64,000 nucleotides of DNA, taken from the NCBI RefSeq assembly GCF_029960785.1, contig NZ_JASBQE010000056.1, forward strand, positions 1-64,000. The letters run 5' to 3'. Origin of the DNA: Polyangium sp. 15x6 (lineage in GTDB: Bacteria > Myxococcota_A > Polyangia > Polyangiales > Polyangiaceae). The position numbers and the translations under genes are program-made. Positions 7,620 through 16,186 of this stretch are shown one piece after another (position 1 is the stretch's first letter; the number at the start of each line of letters is the position of its first letter). The notes beneath the pieces were generated by a model, which was given only the letters and a program-made list of their open reading frames with translations, did no database searches and was not told the DNA's origin.

Positions 7620-9911
7620 ATGGTCTGCTCCGAACGACTCCATGCGCGCGCGCTTCTCGCGGGGATGCTCCTGATGGCGCCTGCCTCGTGCGCCTCTTCT
7701 CCCGGACCTGTCGTCCTATTGAGTGTCACGCATCCTGGAACGCCGCCGGAACCGTGCAAGGACAACACGGAGAACGCCTTTACGCTCCGCCCTGTCGACG
7801 GCCCGGGTATGGATACGTGGGTGATGCCACGCGTCACCCTGGGCGGGGACCACGTCAAACTCCTCGCCGTGGGCGGTGACGACCGCATCACGCCTGGCAT
7901 CGGCTACTTTGCGACGCGTGACGGCAAGCGCATGTTCACCTTAGGCCACGGGCTATTCGTGTGGGATGTGGCCGACTTGACGCTCCGTCGCGTGATTGAT
8001 CTCCCGCCGTATGCCGAACTGAGTCCCCTCATGATCACGCCGGACGGGCGCACGGGGATCTTCAAAATAAAGACAGGGTTTCGCCGCGTCGACCTCATGA
8101 GCGGAGAAGGAACCGACGAAGACAAAGACGCGGTGTGGACGCTGCCGCTCATTAATGATAAGCTTTCCAATTATCCGCAGCCACCGATCACCAAATTCCC
8201 TCGCCCCGCGCTCGATGGATATGTGAGTTACGAGTGGAACTTCACGAGCGTCTTCCGATTCGCCGAGGTGCACCCCAAGGCGCTGACCAAGGTCCTGAAC
8301 TCTCAAAAACCTCCGGCGCCGCGAGCGTGGCTTTTCCCCGATGGGGAGCGGTGGCTCAGCCTGCAAGGATTCAACTATTCCCCCGAGGTCGAGGTCGATC
8401 GCGTTTGGGCGAAGACGACCTGGGTTGCCGACCGCTGGGAGCTCTCCGTGAATCCTCTCTCAACCGATGCTTCCACCGGACCCATCCGGCTGGTCGTGAA
8501 CGGGAGATCGGCGCTCCTCGACGTGGCGCCAAGTGCGAATGGTCGCGCTCTCGCGGCCCTGACCACGGGCGTCCGCGTGTGGTCCACGGACACGGGCGAG
8601 CTTTTGGGCGAAGTCGCCGACGTGGGAGGTGCGGACAAGGTCGCGCTCTCCCCGGACGGAAGCGCCGCCGTGACATGGTTTTCCCGGCATTTCGAAGAAG
8701 CTTTGTCCCGTGGGCTGCCGAGCGACCTCAAATACAAAGCGTCCGCCGGTTTCGTTACCGTCTGGGATGTGCGCTCCGGAAAGCAGCGCTGGCGGAAGAA
8801 CCAGGGCTTCTTTCGTGACATGGAATTCACGGGGTCCGGGCGTTATCTCTTCCAGACGATTGAACAGAACATTGCCATTGTCGACGCGAGCACAGGTCGC
8901 GAAAAATTCAGGCCGGATGTCCTCATCCATAGTGTTCTTCCGGGCTCGGATATTCTCGTGACGAGGGCCGACGCCAGAGAACGCCTTGGCTTGTTGTCCA
9001 TCGACACGCAGTCCTACTTGACGAGCGCTCCCGGGGGCGAGGTTTTTGCCCTGCTTCCAGGGGCCACGCACTTCGTCGCGACACACAGCAAGGGCAACGG
9101 CACAAGAATGCTCGGCGATGGGAAATGCGTAAAGCTGAGGGTTCCAGAGAACGCCCCAATAACTTTCGTGAAACATTGGACGGGCAACGAATCACTCTCG
9201 GCCGAGATTAAAATCGGAGAATTTACGATGAACTCGTGGGGGAGGAAACCCAGCTCCCTCGCGGTCTGGCGGGCAAACGATGGTGTCTTGACGACCCTGC
9301 TGAGAACCGCAGGCGGAGGCAAGTTCTTCTATAACCATTCAAATGATATTCCCCCAGAATTCGAGTACCGTTCATCCCAAAAGCCGGGGGGCTACTTCCC
9401 GATGGATCCCATCACCGGAGGAGTAGGCCCCTTTCGCCATGCCGAGGAGAAAAATTACGCCGCCGAACACACGACCAAGGTAAGCGTGAAGCTCGAGGAT
9501 GCAGGCCCTCCCGTGCCGATGGAAGCGTTGACGAGCTCCGTGACCAAGACGCGGAGGGGTACCCTCGCCCTGATAAGGGGATCATCCGACCAGTTCTGGG
9601 TATTGAATCAGTCCGATGGGCATGCGGTGAAACTCTCCGGGCACTGGCCTCGTTTCGGATGGTTCTGGAAGACGCAGTTTTCGCCCAGCGGCAATCTCAT
9701 AGCTGTCGTGCCCACGTTTCCCTGGGAAGAGAGCCAGAGGTTGCTCATTTACGATACGCGGACAGGTGCGTTGCTCGCCGAAATGGACTTCGGCCCGCGT
9801 TTCGATCAAGCGGAGATGATCGCGTTCGCCGATCCAGCTCGCGAGCTTCTCGTTTACACGCAGCGGGGCGCTCTCTTTCGCTTTTCCCTCGACGAGTCGT
9901 TTCCGCCTTGA
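7620..9911 (+). CDS. Putative lipoprotein with WD40/quinoprotein-like propeller blades
   Basis: 763 residues. The N-terminus HARALLAGMLLMAPASC (Cys ~24) is a signal peptide with lipobox. The rest alternates short strands of propeller type: DGKRMFTLGHGLFVWDVADL, ALSPDGSAAVTW followed by GFVTVWDVRSGKQRW, then SGRYLFQTIEQNIAIVDAST, and near the C-terminus FSPSGNLIAVV and LLIYDTRTGALLAEM. This is the pattern of WD40/YVTN-like beta-propellers, usually binding or scaffold modules; no catalytic motif is visible. It stands alone behind repeat element copy 1. GC content and codon bias are lower than in the glycolytic genes next to it, which fits an accessory gene. The precise substrate or partner is unknown. 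Confidence 0.8.
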   Translation: MVCSERLHARALLAGMLLMAPASCASSPGPVVLLSVTHPGTPPEPCKDNTENAFTLRPVDGPGMDTWVMPRVTLGGDHVKLLAVGGDDRITPGIGYFATRDGKRMFTLGHGLFVWDVADLTLRRVIDLPPYAELSPLMITPDGRTGIFKIKTGFRRVDLMSGEGTDEDKDAVWTLPLINDKLSNYPQPPITKFPRPALDGYVSYEWNFTSVFRFAEVHPKALTKVLNSQKPPAPRAWLFPDGERWLSLQGFNYSPEVEVDRVWAKTTWVADRWELSVNPLSTDASTGPIRLVVNGRSALLDVAPSANGRALAALTTGVRVWSTDTGELLGEVADVGGADKVALSPDGSAAVTWFSRHFEEALSRGLPSDLKYKASAGFVTVWDVRSGKQRWRKNQGFFRDMEFTGSGRYLFQTIEQNIAIVDASTGREKFRPDVLIHSVLPGSDILVTRADARERLGLLSIDTQSYLTSAPGGEVFALLPGATHFVATHSKGNGTRMLGDGKCVKLRVPENAPITFVKHWTGNESLSAEIKIGEFTMNSWGRKPSSLAVWRANDGVLTTLLRTAGGGKFFYNHSNDIPPEFEYRSSQKPGGYFPMDPITGGVGPFRHAEEKNYAAEHTTKVSVKLEDAGPPVPMEALTSSVTKTRRGTLALIRGSSDQFWVLNQSDGHAVKLSGHWPRFGWFWKTQFSPSGNLIAVVPTFPWEESQRLLIYDTRTGALLAEMDFGPRFDQAEMIAFADPARELLVYTQRGALFRFSLDESFPP

Positions 9912-10212
9912 CATCGGAGAAGCCCCTCGCCCCTCTCCTCCCCGAGAAGATCCCCCCTCGCCGCGGGAAACACCCTTCCACCTCACAGGATCCCACCCCC
10001 CGCCCGCGCCCCCTCCCTTCCCTCTCGCGCCCGACACCCCCTCGCCCCGCCCGCCTCGGCTGCCACTCGCTCTCCGAGCCCCCTTGCCCTCCTGAGCTCC
10101 CCTCCCGCCCCCTCACGTCCGACCGTAACGTTCGCCACACTACTGTCGCTTGACCCTGCGAAGCCCTCTGACTACGTATCGCGCCGTTCAACACTTTTTC
10201 CAGGAGTCTCCG
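9912..10212 (+). other. Intergenic pyrimidine-rich tract upstream of gap
   Basis: 301 bp without a gene. From about 9925 to 10120 the + strand is almost entirely C and T with scattered A, in runs such as CCCCTCGCCCCTCTCCTCC. This is a strong strand asymmetry not seen elsewhere in the window. The right end holds the likely gap promoter and ribosome-binding site. Confidence 0.7.
10150..10178 (+). promoter_or_regulatory. Candidate sigma-70 promoter of the gap-pgk-tpiA operon
   Basis: TTGACC at 10150-10155 and TACGTA at 10173-10178 are separated by 17 bp; transcription would start near 10185, 28 bp before the gap ATG. The -10 match is moderate (TA plus one), so this is a prediction from sequence only. 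Confidence 0.45.
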
Positions 10213-11235
10213 ATGGCGACGAGGATTGCAATCAACGGGTTCGGCCGGATCGGTCGCTGCATCGTGCGCGCGCTCGTCGAGCGCGGCGAGAAGGATCTCG
10301 AGATCGTGGCGATCAACGATCTCACGGACGCCGGCACGCTCGCGCACCTCTTGCGCTTCGACTCCATCCATCGCGAGTTCCGCGCCGCGAAGGTGAGCCA
10401 TGGCGACGGCTACATCGCGCTCGACGACAAGCGCATCCAGGTCCTCGCGAAGAAGGACCCTGCGGAGCTGCCGTGGAAGGACCTCGGCGTCGACGTCGTC
10501 CTCGAGTGCACGGGCCTCTTCACCGACAAGTCGAAGGCCATCGCGCACCAGAACGCGGGCGCCAAGCGCGTCATCATCAGCGCGCCTGCCAAGGGCCACG
10601 ACCTCACCGTCGTCATGGGCGTCAACGAGGACAAGTACGATCCGGCCAAGCACAGCGTCATCTCGTGCGGCTCGTGCACGACGAACTGCCTCGCGCCGGT
10701 CGCGAAGGTCATCCTCGACAACTTCGGGATCGTGCGTGGCCTCATGACCACGATCCACTCGTACACGAACGACCAGCACATCCTCGATCTCCCGCACCGC
10801 AAGGGTGATCTGCGACGCGCGCGCGCGGCGGCGGTGAACATGGTGCCCTCGTCGACGGGCGCGGCGAAGGCGCTGAGCGAGGTCATCCCGGAGCTCAAGG
10901 GCAAGTTCGACGGCCAGGCGATCCGCGTCCCGACGGTCGACGTCTCGCTCGTGGATCTCACGGTCGAGACGGAGAAGCCGCTCTCGAAGGACGCGATCCA
11001 CGACGCGATGAAGCGCGCGGCCGAGGGCCCGATGAAGGGCATCCTCGAGTACACCGAGCTCCAGCTCGTCTCGGGCGACTACATCGGCAACCCGCACTCG
11101 AGCATCTTCGACGCCACGCTCACGCAGCACATCGGCGACAGGTTCGCGAAGATCTTCTCCTGGTACGACAACGAGTGGGGCTTCTCGAACCGCATGATCG
11201 ACTTGGCCAAGCTCATGGCCAAGAAGGGCGTGTGA
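10213..11235 (+). CDS. gap: Glyceraldehyde-3-phosphate dehydrogenase, type I
   Basis: 340 residues, the usual length. The NAD-binding N-terminus INGFGRIGR, the catalytic block SCGSCTTNC (Cys155 by alignment), the S-loop and SWYDNEWGFSNR near the C-terminus are all present. It oxidises glyceraldehyde-3-phosphate to 1,3-bisphosphoglycerate with NAD in glycolysis. Unusually the block reads SCGSC instead of SNASC, putting a second Cys three residues before the nucleophile. The ATG at 10213 is supported by the ribosome-binding site AGGAG nine bases upstream and by homology; the frame is open further upstream. It is the first gene of the gap-pgk-tpiA-secG cluster, 4 bp from pgk. Confidence 0.98.
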   Translation: MATRIAINGFGRIGRCIVRALVERGEKDLEIVAINDLTDAGTLAHLLRFDSIHREFRAAKVSHGDGYIALDDKRIQVLAKKDPAELPWKDLGVDVVLECTGLFTDKSKAIAHQNAGAKRVIISAPAKGHDLTVVMGVNEDKYDPAKHSVISCGSCTTNCLAPVAKVILDNFGIVRGLMTTIHSYTNDQHILDLPHRKGDLRRARAAAVNMVPSSTGAAKALSEVIPELKGKFDGQAIRVPTVDVSLVDLTVETEKPLSKDAIHDAMKRAAEGPMKGILEYTELQLVSGDYIGNPHSSIFDATLTQHIGDRFAKIFSWYDNEWGFSNRMIDLAKLMAKKGV

Positions 11236-11239
11236 GGCC

Positions 11240-12472
11240 ATGAAGCTCACCGGCATCCGCTCGATCGAGGACCTCGCCAAGGATTCCGGACTCGCGAACA
11301 AGCGCGTCTTCATCCGCGTCGACTTCAACGTCCCGCTCGACAAGAAGACGGGCGCGATCACCGACGACGCGCGCATCCGCGAGTCGATCCCGACGATCAA
11401 GCTCGCCGTCGACGCGGGCGCGAAGGTCATCCTCGCCTCGCACCTCGGCCGTCCGAAGCCGGGCAAGCACGAGGGCTGTTCCCTCGAGCCCGCCGGCGCG
11501 CGCCTCGCGGAGCTCACGGGGTACGAGGTGCACCTGACCGACGACTGCGTCGGCGACGGCCCGAAGAAGGTCACGCACGACCTGCGCGCCGGCCAGGTCT
11601 GCCTGCTCGAGAATCTCCGCTTCCACGAGGAAGAGGAGAAGGACGACGAGAACTTCGCGCGTCAGCTCGCCGAGCTCTGCGACGTCTACGTCGACGACGC
11701 GTTCGGCGCGGCGCACCGCGCCCACGCCTCCGTGCACGCGCTGCCTCGCATGATCCGCGATCGCGCCGCGGGCCTGCTCATGTTGAAGGAGCTGCGCTCG
11801 CTCGCTCGGCTGCTCGATCGTCCCGAGAAGCCGTACGTCGCGGTGCTCGGCGGCGCGAAGGTCTCGGACAAGATCGCCGTCGTCGAGTCGCTGCTCAACG
11901 TCGTCGACACGCTCTGCATCGGCGGCGCCATGGCGAACACGTTCCTCGCGGCGCAAGGCAAGAAGGTCGCGGCGAGCAAGATCGAGGACGACAAACTCCC
12001 GCTCGCCCGCACGATCCTGCACAAGGCGCGTGAGCGCGGCGCCACGGTGCTTTTGCCCGTCGACGTCGTCGTGGCCAAGAGCCTCGACGCGGCGAGCGGC
12101 ACGGCCGTGAGCGTGGACGCGATCCCCGACGGCACCATGGCGCTCGACATCGGCCCGAAGACGGTCGAGCTCTTCGGGAACGCCATCCAGCGCGCGAAGA
12201 CCGTCTTCTGGAACGGCCCGATGGGCCTCTTCGAGTCGAAGGCGTTCTCGAGCGGCACCTTCGAGCTCGCCCGCATCATGAGCCGCGCCGAGGGCTTCAC
12301 CGTCGTCGGCGGCGGCGACAGCGCGGCGGCCGTTCGTGCGGCGGGCGAGGAGATCGCGAAGGGCATGGATCACATCTCGACCGGCGGCGGCGCAGCGCTC
12401 GAGCTCATCGAGGGCCGCAAGCTGCCGGGCGTCGAGGCGCTTCGTTCGGCCGTGGCGGAGGAAGCGTCGTGA
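11240..12472 (+). CDS. pgk: Phosphoglycerate kinase
   Basis: 410 residues. The N-terminal substrate motif RVDFNVPLD, the hinge-side motif FWNGPMGLFE, and the nucleotide loop GGGDSAAAV are all in the expected order. It transfers phosphate from 1,3-bisphosphoglycerate to ADP. It follows gap by 4 bp, and its last codons overlap the tpiA start by 4 bp (GTGA), so translation is probably coupled. Confidence 0.98.
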   Translation: MKLTGIRSIEDLAKDSGLANKRVFIRVDFNVPLDKKTGAITDDARIRESIPTIKLAVDAGAKVILASHLGRPKPGKHEGCSLEPAGARLAELTGYEVHLTDDCVGDGPKKVTHDLRAGQVCLLENLRFHEEEEKDDENFARQLAELCDVYVDDAFGAAHRAHASVHALPRMIRDRAAGLLMLKELRSLARLLDRPEKPYVAVLGGAKVSDKIAVVESLLNVVDTLCIGGAMANTFLAAQGKKVAASKIEDDKLPLARTILHKARERGATVLLPVDVVVAKSLDAASGTAVSVDAIPDGTMALDIGPKTVELFGNAIQRAKTVFWNGPMGLFESKAFSSGTFELARIMSRAEGFTVVGGGDSAAAVRAAGEEIAKGMDHISTGGGAALELIEGRKLPGVEALRSAVAEEAS

Positions 12473-13260
12473 ACATCGCGCGCCGCCCCCTCATCGCGGG
12501 CAACTGGAAGATGAACGCCGGCGGCCAGGATGCATGCAGCCTGGCCACCGGCGTGGTCGAGGCGGCGCGTCGCTCGGCCCGCGTCGACGTCGTGATCTGC
12601 CCGCCGTTCACGGCGCTCGCCGCGGCCGCGCACGAGCTCTGGGAGGCGAAGAGCGCGGTCATGCTCGGCGCGCAGAACATGCACCCCGAGCCCGCCGGCG
12701 CCTTCACCGGCGAGATCAGCGCGCCGATGCTCAAGGACTCCGGAGCGACCTGGGTCATCCTCGGGCACAGCGAGCGCCGGCAGCTCTTCGGCGAGACGGA
12801 CGAGTTCATCGCGCGAAAAATCGCCGCCGCGATCCGCGCCGAGCTCCACCCGATCGCCTGCGTGGGCGAGACCCTGGAGGAGCGCGAGGCTGGAAAGACG
12901 CTCGAGGTCGTCGAGCGCCAGACGCGCGCCTTCCTCGAGGAGCTCGGCAAGCGCCCTGGCTTCGGGGTCATCGCTTACGAGCCGGTCTGGGCGATCGGAA
13001 CGGGCAAGGTCGCCCGTCCCGAGGACGCGCAGGAGGTCCACGCGAAGATCCGCGAACTCTGCGCCAGCTTCTCGGAGGAGCTCGCCACCTCCACGCGCAT
13101 CCTCTACGGCGGCAGCGTGAAGGCTGACAATGCCGAGGGCCTCCTCGGCCAGGCGGACGTCGACGGTGCCCTCGTCGGCGGCGCCTCCCTCGATGCGTCT
13201 GGCTTCGGCAAGATCATCGACAGCGCCGAGCGGCTGGCGGAAGCCGCTGAACGAGGGTAG
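12469..13260 (+). CDS. tpiA: Triose-phosphate isomerase
   Basis: 263 residues, GTG start overlapping the pgk stop. The catalytic residues are visible: GNWKMN (Asn and Lys), GHSERR (electrophilic His), YEPVWAIGTG (the general base Glu plus flexible loop 6) and LYGGSVKADN (phosphate loop). It interconverts dihydroxyacetone phosphate and glyceraldehyde-3-phosphate. Third gene of the glycolytic operon. Confidence 0.98.
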   Translation: MNIARRPLIAGNWKMNAGGQDACSLATGVVEAARRSARVDVVICPPFTALAAAAHELWEAKSAVMLGAQNMHPEPAGAFTGEISAPMLKDSGATWVILGHSERRQLFGETDEFIARKIAAAIRAELHPIACVGETLEEREAGKTLEVVERQTRAFLEELGKRPGFGVIAYEPVWAIGTGKVARPEDAQEVHAKIRELCASFSEELATSTRILYGGSVKADNAEGLLGQADVDGALVGGASLDASGFGKIIDSAERLAEAAERG

Positions 13261-13277
13261 AACGTCGCCGTGCGCCG

Positions 13278-13547
13278 ATGCTGACCACTCTGCTCAACGT
13301 CATCCACGTCATCGTCTGTATCTTCCTGATCCTCGTGGTGCTCCTGCAGCAGGGCCGCGGCGGAGGCCTCGGCTCGTCGTTCGGCGGCGGCGCGCAGGTC
13401 TTCGGCGGCCGCGGCGCGGGCAACTTCATGACGCGCCTCACCGCGATCTGCGCCGCGATCTTCATGCTCACCAGCATGTCCCTCGCGTATCTGTCCTCGG
13501 CGGGTGATCGCGAGCTCAAGCAGTTCGAGAGCACGCAGCAGAAGTAA
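13278..13547 (+). CDS. secG: Preprotein translocase subunit SecG
   Basis: 89 residues with two membrane helices: IHVIVCIFLILVVLLQQG near the N-terminus and a second at ~52-70 (LTAICAAIFMLTSMSLAYL), joined by the typical glycine-rich loop GRGGGLGSSFGGG. SecG assists SecYE-driven export. The tpiA-secG order with an 17-bp gap is common in bacteria, which supports both the call and cotranscription with the glycolytic genes. Confidence 0.95.
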   Translation: MLTTLLNVIHVIVCIFLILVVLLQQGRGGGLGSSFGGGAQVFGGRGAGNFMTRLTAICAAIFMLTSMSLAYLSSAGDRELKQFESTQQK

Positions 13548-13570
13548 TTCCGCGCCCGAGGCGGATCCAC

Positions 13571-15040
13571 TTGCCCGCGTTGCTAGAGAGGCGCGATCTC
13601 GGCCTCGTTGCGCTCGTCAAGGTGATCGCGGCGGCGATCGTGATCGCCACGGGCTTCCGCGCCGTCAGCGACGACGACTTCGCGCGGGTCGTCATCGCGC
13701 AAGACTTCGCCCACACGCCGAAGCTCGATCCGACCGGCACGAGCTGGCTGCCCTTCCCGTTCTGGATCACGGGCGCCGCCATGCTCGGCGCGGGACGTAC
13801 GCTCCTCGTCGCGCGCGTCACGGCGTTCGTCCTCGGCGTCCTCTCGGCGGTGCTCGTCGCGCTCGCGGCCGAGCGCCTCACGAAGAACAGAACCGCCGCC
13901 CTCCTCGGCGCCGTCCTCGCGGCTGTCTTCCCGTGGAGCGCGCGCCTCGGCGTCGCCACCGTCCCCGAGCTCCCCACCGCCGCGCTCGCCCTCTTCGCGA
14001 TGGCTTCCCTCGTCGGCCCACGCGAACCTCGCGCGCGCCTCTTCGGCGGCCTCGCGCTCCTCGGCGCCACCCTCTCTCGTTACGACGTCTGGCCCATCGC
14101 GGCCGCGTTTGCCGCGCTCACCGGCCTCGACGCTCTCCGTGATCGCGAACGCTCCGGCAAACACCGCGCCCTCTTCATCCTCGCGGCGGCCCTCGCGCTC
14201 CTCGGCCCTCTGCTCTGGGTCCTCTGGAACCACGTCGCCCGCGGCAGCGCCCTCGACTTCCTCGATCGCGTCGCCGCCTATCGCCGCGCCCTCGGCGGCG
14301 AGGACGACGCTCCTCTCGCGCGCCTCTTCGCCTACCCGCTCGCGATGGCCCGCCACGAGCCCGAGCTCTTCAGCGCGCTCGCCGTTCTCCTCGCCCTCGC
14401 CGCGCTCCCCTCGCTCCGCGCGCCGGCCCGCGAAGCCCTCCGCCCGTATGCGCGCCCGCTCGCCCTTGCTCTCTTCCAGCTCGTCACCCTCTCGGCGGCG
14501 CTCGTCAAGGACGGCGCCCCGACCCATCACCCCGAGCGTGCCCTCCTCGTCGGCCTCCTCCTCTGCGCGCTCCTCGTCGGTGACCTCGCGGCCACGTTGC
14601 TCCCGCGCGCCAGCCGCGACGCTCGCCTCGGCGCCGGCGCTGCGGCCATCGCGCTCCTCGTCTTCAGCCTCGTCATCGTCCGCCGCTGGTTCCGCGGCGA
14701 GGACTTCATCCCGCGCACGGACGAGGTCGCCATCGGCGCCGCCGCGCGCGCCCTCGTCCCCCCGGGCGAGCGTATCCTCGTCGAGGTCCGCGATTATGGC
14801 CATTTCGCCATCACCGCCGCCCTCGGCCGCCCCGAGGACGTCGTCCTCGATCGCGACCTCGACCCTCGCAAACCCGCCTCCGTCTCCACCTTCGACGCCC
14901 CCGACGGCCTGCCGCGCCGCCTCGCCGAAGCCCACGCGCGCTTCCTCCTCGGGCGCATGGAAAGCCCTGCGGCGGCCGTCCTCGGCCCGCCGCGCGCCGT
15001 GCACGGCCCGTTCGGGCTCTGGGAGCAAGGGAGCCGCTGA
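13571..15040 (+). CDS. GT39-like membrane glycosyltransferase (ArnT/PMT type)
   Basis: 489 residues from a TTG at 13571. It begins with a membrane helix and the early acidic pair in VSDDDFARV, which takes the place of the catalytic Asp in the first external loop of GT-C enzymes, and has about ten hydrophobic segments over residues 10-360, followed by a soluble C-terminal part. Proteins of this shape transfer a sugar from a polyprenyl-phosphate donor to lipid A, protein or cell-wall polymer on the outer side of the inner membrane. The donor could be made by the 1.3-kb glycosyltransferase (inference). Three bases separate it from the downstream acyltransferase ATG, pointing to one operon. Confidence 0.8.
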   Translation: MPALLERRDLGLVALVKVIAAAIVIATGFRAVSDDDFARVVIAQDFAHTPKLDPTGTSWLPFPFWITGAAMLGAGRTLLVARVTAFVLGVLSAVLVALAAERLTKNRTAALLGAVLAAVFPWSARLGVATVPELPTAALALFAMASLVGPREPRARLFGGLALLGATLSRYDVWPIAAAFAALTGLDALRDRERSGKHRALFILAAALALLGPLLWVLWNHVARGSALDFLDRVAAYRRALGGEDDAPLARLFAYPLAMARHEPELFSALAVLLALAALPSLRAPAREALRPYARPLALALFQLVTLSAALVKDGAPTHHPERALLVGLLLCALLVGDLAATLLPRASRDARLGAGAAAIALLVFSLVIVRRWFRGEDFIPRTDEVAIGAAARALVPPGERILVEVRDYGHFAITAALGRPEDVVLDRDLDPRKPASVSTFDAPDGLPRRLAEAHARFLLGRMESPAAAVLGPPRAVHGPFGLWEQGSR

Positions 15041-15043
15041 TTG

Positions 15044-15685
15044 ATGCAAGCTCCTTTCGTGCACCCCTCCTCCTATGTCGACGAGCCTTCCTCCATTGGC
15101 GAAGGCACGCGCATCTGGCATTTCTGCCACATCATGCCGGGCGCCCGGATTGGCAAGCGCTGCGTGCTCGGCCAGGGTGTCTTCGTCGCGAGCGGCGTCA
15201 TCGTCGGGGACGACGTGCGGATCCAGAACAACGTCTCCCTGTACGAGGGCACGATCGTCGAGGATTCGGTCTTCCTCGGCCCCTCGTGCGTCCTGACGAA
15301 CGTCACGAACCCCCGCGCCGAGATCGATCGCCGCGGCCTCTATGAAAAGACCTTGATCCGCCGCGGCGCGACGATCGGCGCGAATGCGACGATCCTGTGC
15401 GGCACCACCATCGGCCGTCATGCCTTCGTCGGCGCGGGCGCGCTCGTCACGCGCGACGTCCCCGATTATGCGCTCATGACGGGCGTCCCTGCGCGACGCA
15501 CGGGGAGCATGAGCCGGCACGGGCAGAAGCTCGGGCGCCCTGGGCCCGATGGGATCATGGTTTGTCCGGAGAGCGGATATCGATACCGGATCGAGGAGGG
15601 GCTCGTCCGTTGCCTGGATCTTCCCGAGGATGCGCCGCTGCCGTCGGGCGGGCGCGACCTCGGGAAGCCTTACGTGCGATCGTGA
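15044..15685 (+). CDS. Left-handed beta-helix sugar N-acyltransferase (WbpD/WlbB-like)
   Basis: 213 residues. It is built of hexapeptide repeats (for example SSIGEGTRIWHFCHIMPGAR, IGKRCVLGQGVFVASG, ATIGANATILCGTTIG), with FLGPSCVLTNVTNPRAE as in WbpD/WlbB-type UDP-3-amino-2,3-dideoxyglucuronate N-acetyltransferases. The C-terminal 40 residues, with a Cys near MVCPESGYRY and another in VRCLDLPED, look like an added small domain. It acts in the cytoplasm on a nucleotide sugar that later enters surface polysaccharide. The ATG at 15044 is used; a TTG directly before it is also possible. Substrate identity is inferred from the family only. Confidence 0.87.
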   Translation: MQAPFVHPSSYVDEPSSIGEGTRIWHFCHIMPGARIGKRCVLGQGVFVASGVIVGDDVRIQNNVSLYEGTIVEDSVFLGPSCVLTNVTNPRAEIDRRGLYEKTLIRRGATIGANATILCGTTIGRHAFVGAGALVTRDVPDYALMTGVPARRTGSMSRHGQKLGRPGPDGIMVCPESGYRYRIEEGLVRCLDLPEDAPLPSGGRDLGKPYVRS

Positions 15686-15706
15686 GGGGGTGAGGGCGTC
15701 TCGGGG

Positions 15707-16060
15707 CTATTTGCTGCCGCCGCCGAGGCCCTTGCCGAGACCTTTGAAGAAATCGTCCACGACGTTCTGGAAGCCCTTCATGCCGGCGCCTGCGACGCAG
15801 CCCATGGCTTCGCCGCAGGTCTTGGCCTCGTCGACGCACTCGATGCCCTTGTCGACCGGCTCGTCGCCGGCGACCTTGCGCCACTGCTCCACATCCTCGA
15901 CGCACCGGTCGAGGTCGTCCTTCGTCCCGTTCTTTTCGCCGCAGAGATCGGCGATACGCACGCAGGCAGCGCGCTCGGGCTTCTTCATGTAGGCGAACGC
16001 CGCCACGCCGGCGCCGCCGCAAACACCAAGTGCGAGAACGACCGCGAGAGTTTTGCTCAT
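15707..16060 (-). CDS. Small exported Cys-rich protein of unknown function
   Basis: 117 residues. The N-terminus MSKTLAVVLALGVCGGAGVAAFAYM is a signal anchor or signal peptide. The mature part has regularly placed cysteines (CVRIADLC, RCVEDV, ECVDEAKTC, MGCVAG), which suggests two or three disulfide bonds in the periplasm or outside the cell. The tail is Gly/Lys rich (GLGKGLGGGSK). I do not recognise the family. It is convergent with the acyltransferase and preceded by a 126-bp promoter region. Confidence 0.72.
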   Translation of the reverse strand: MSKTLAVVLALGVCGGAGVAAFAYMKKPERAACVRIADLCGEKNGTKDDLDRCVEDVEQWRKVAGDEPVDKGIECVDEAKTCGEAMGCVAGAGMKGFQNVVDDFFKGLGKGLGGGSK

Positions 16061-16186
16061 TTGGTTCTCCGGGAGAGCAGGGTCTTTTTGCGCACGGTCC
16101 TGGTAGACGTCAAGCGGACGGGGACCGATTTTCCTTCGATTGCGACTTCCATCTCGGCAGGAAAACTCTACCTTGACAAGACGATT

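Noticed and set aside
13548..13570. tRNA or small RNA behind secG
   Set aside because: In many bacteria a tRNA follows secG, but only 23 bp separate it from the next gene here, and no tRNA-like fold was seen anywhere in the window.
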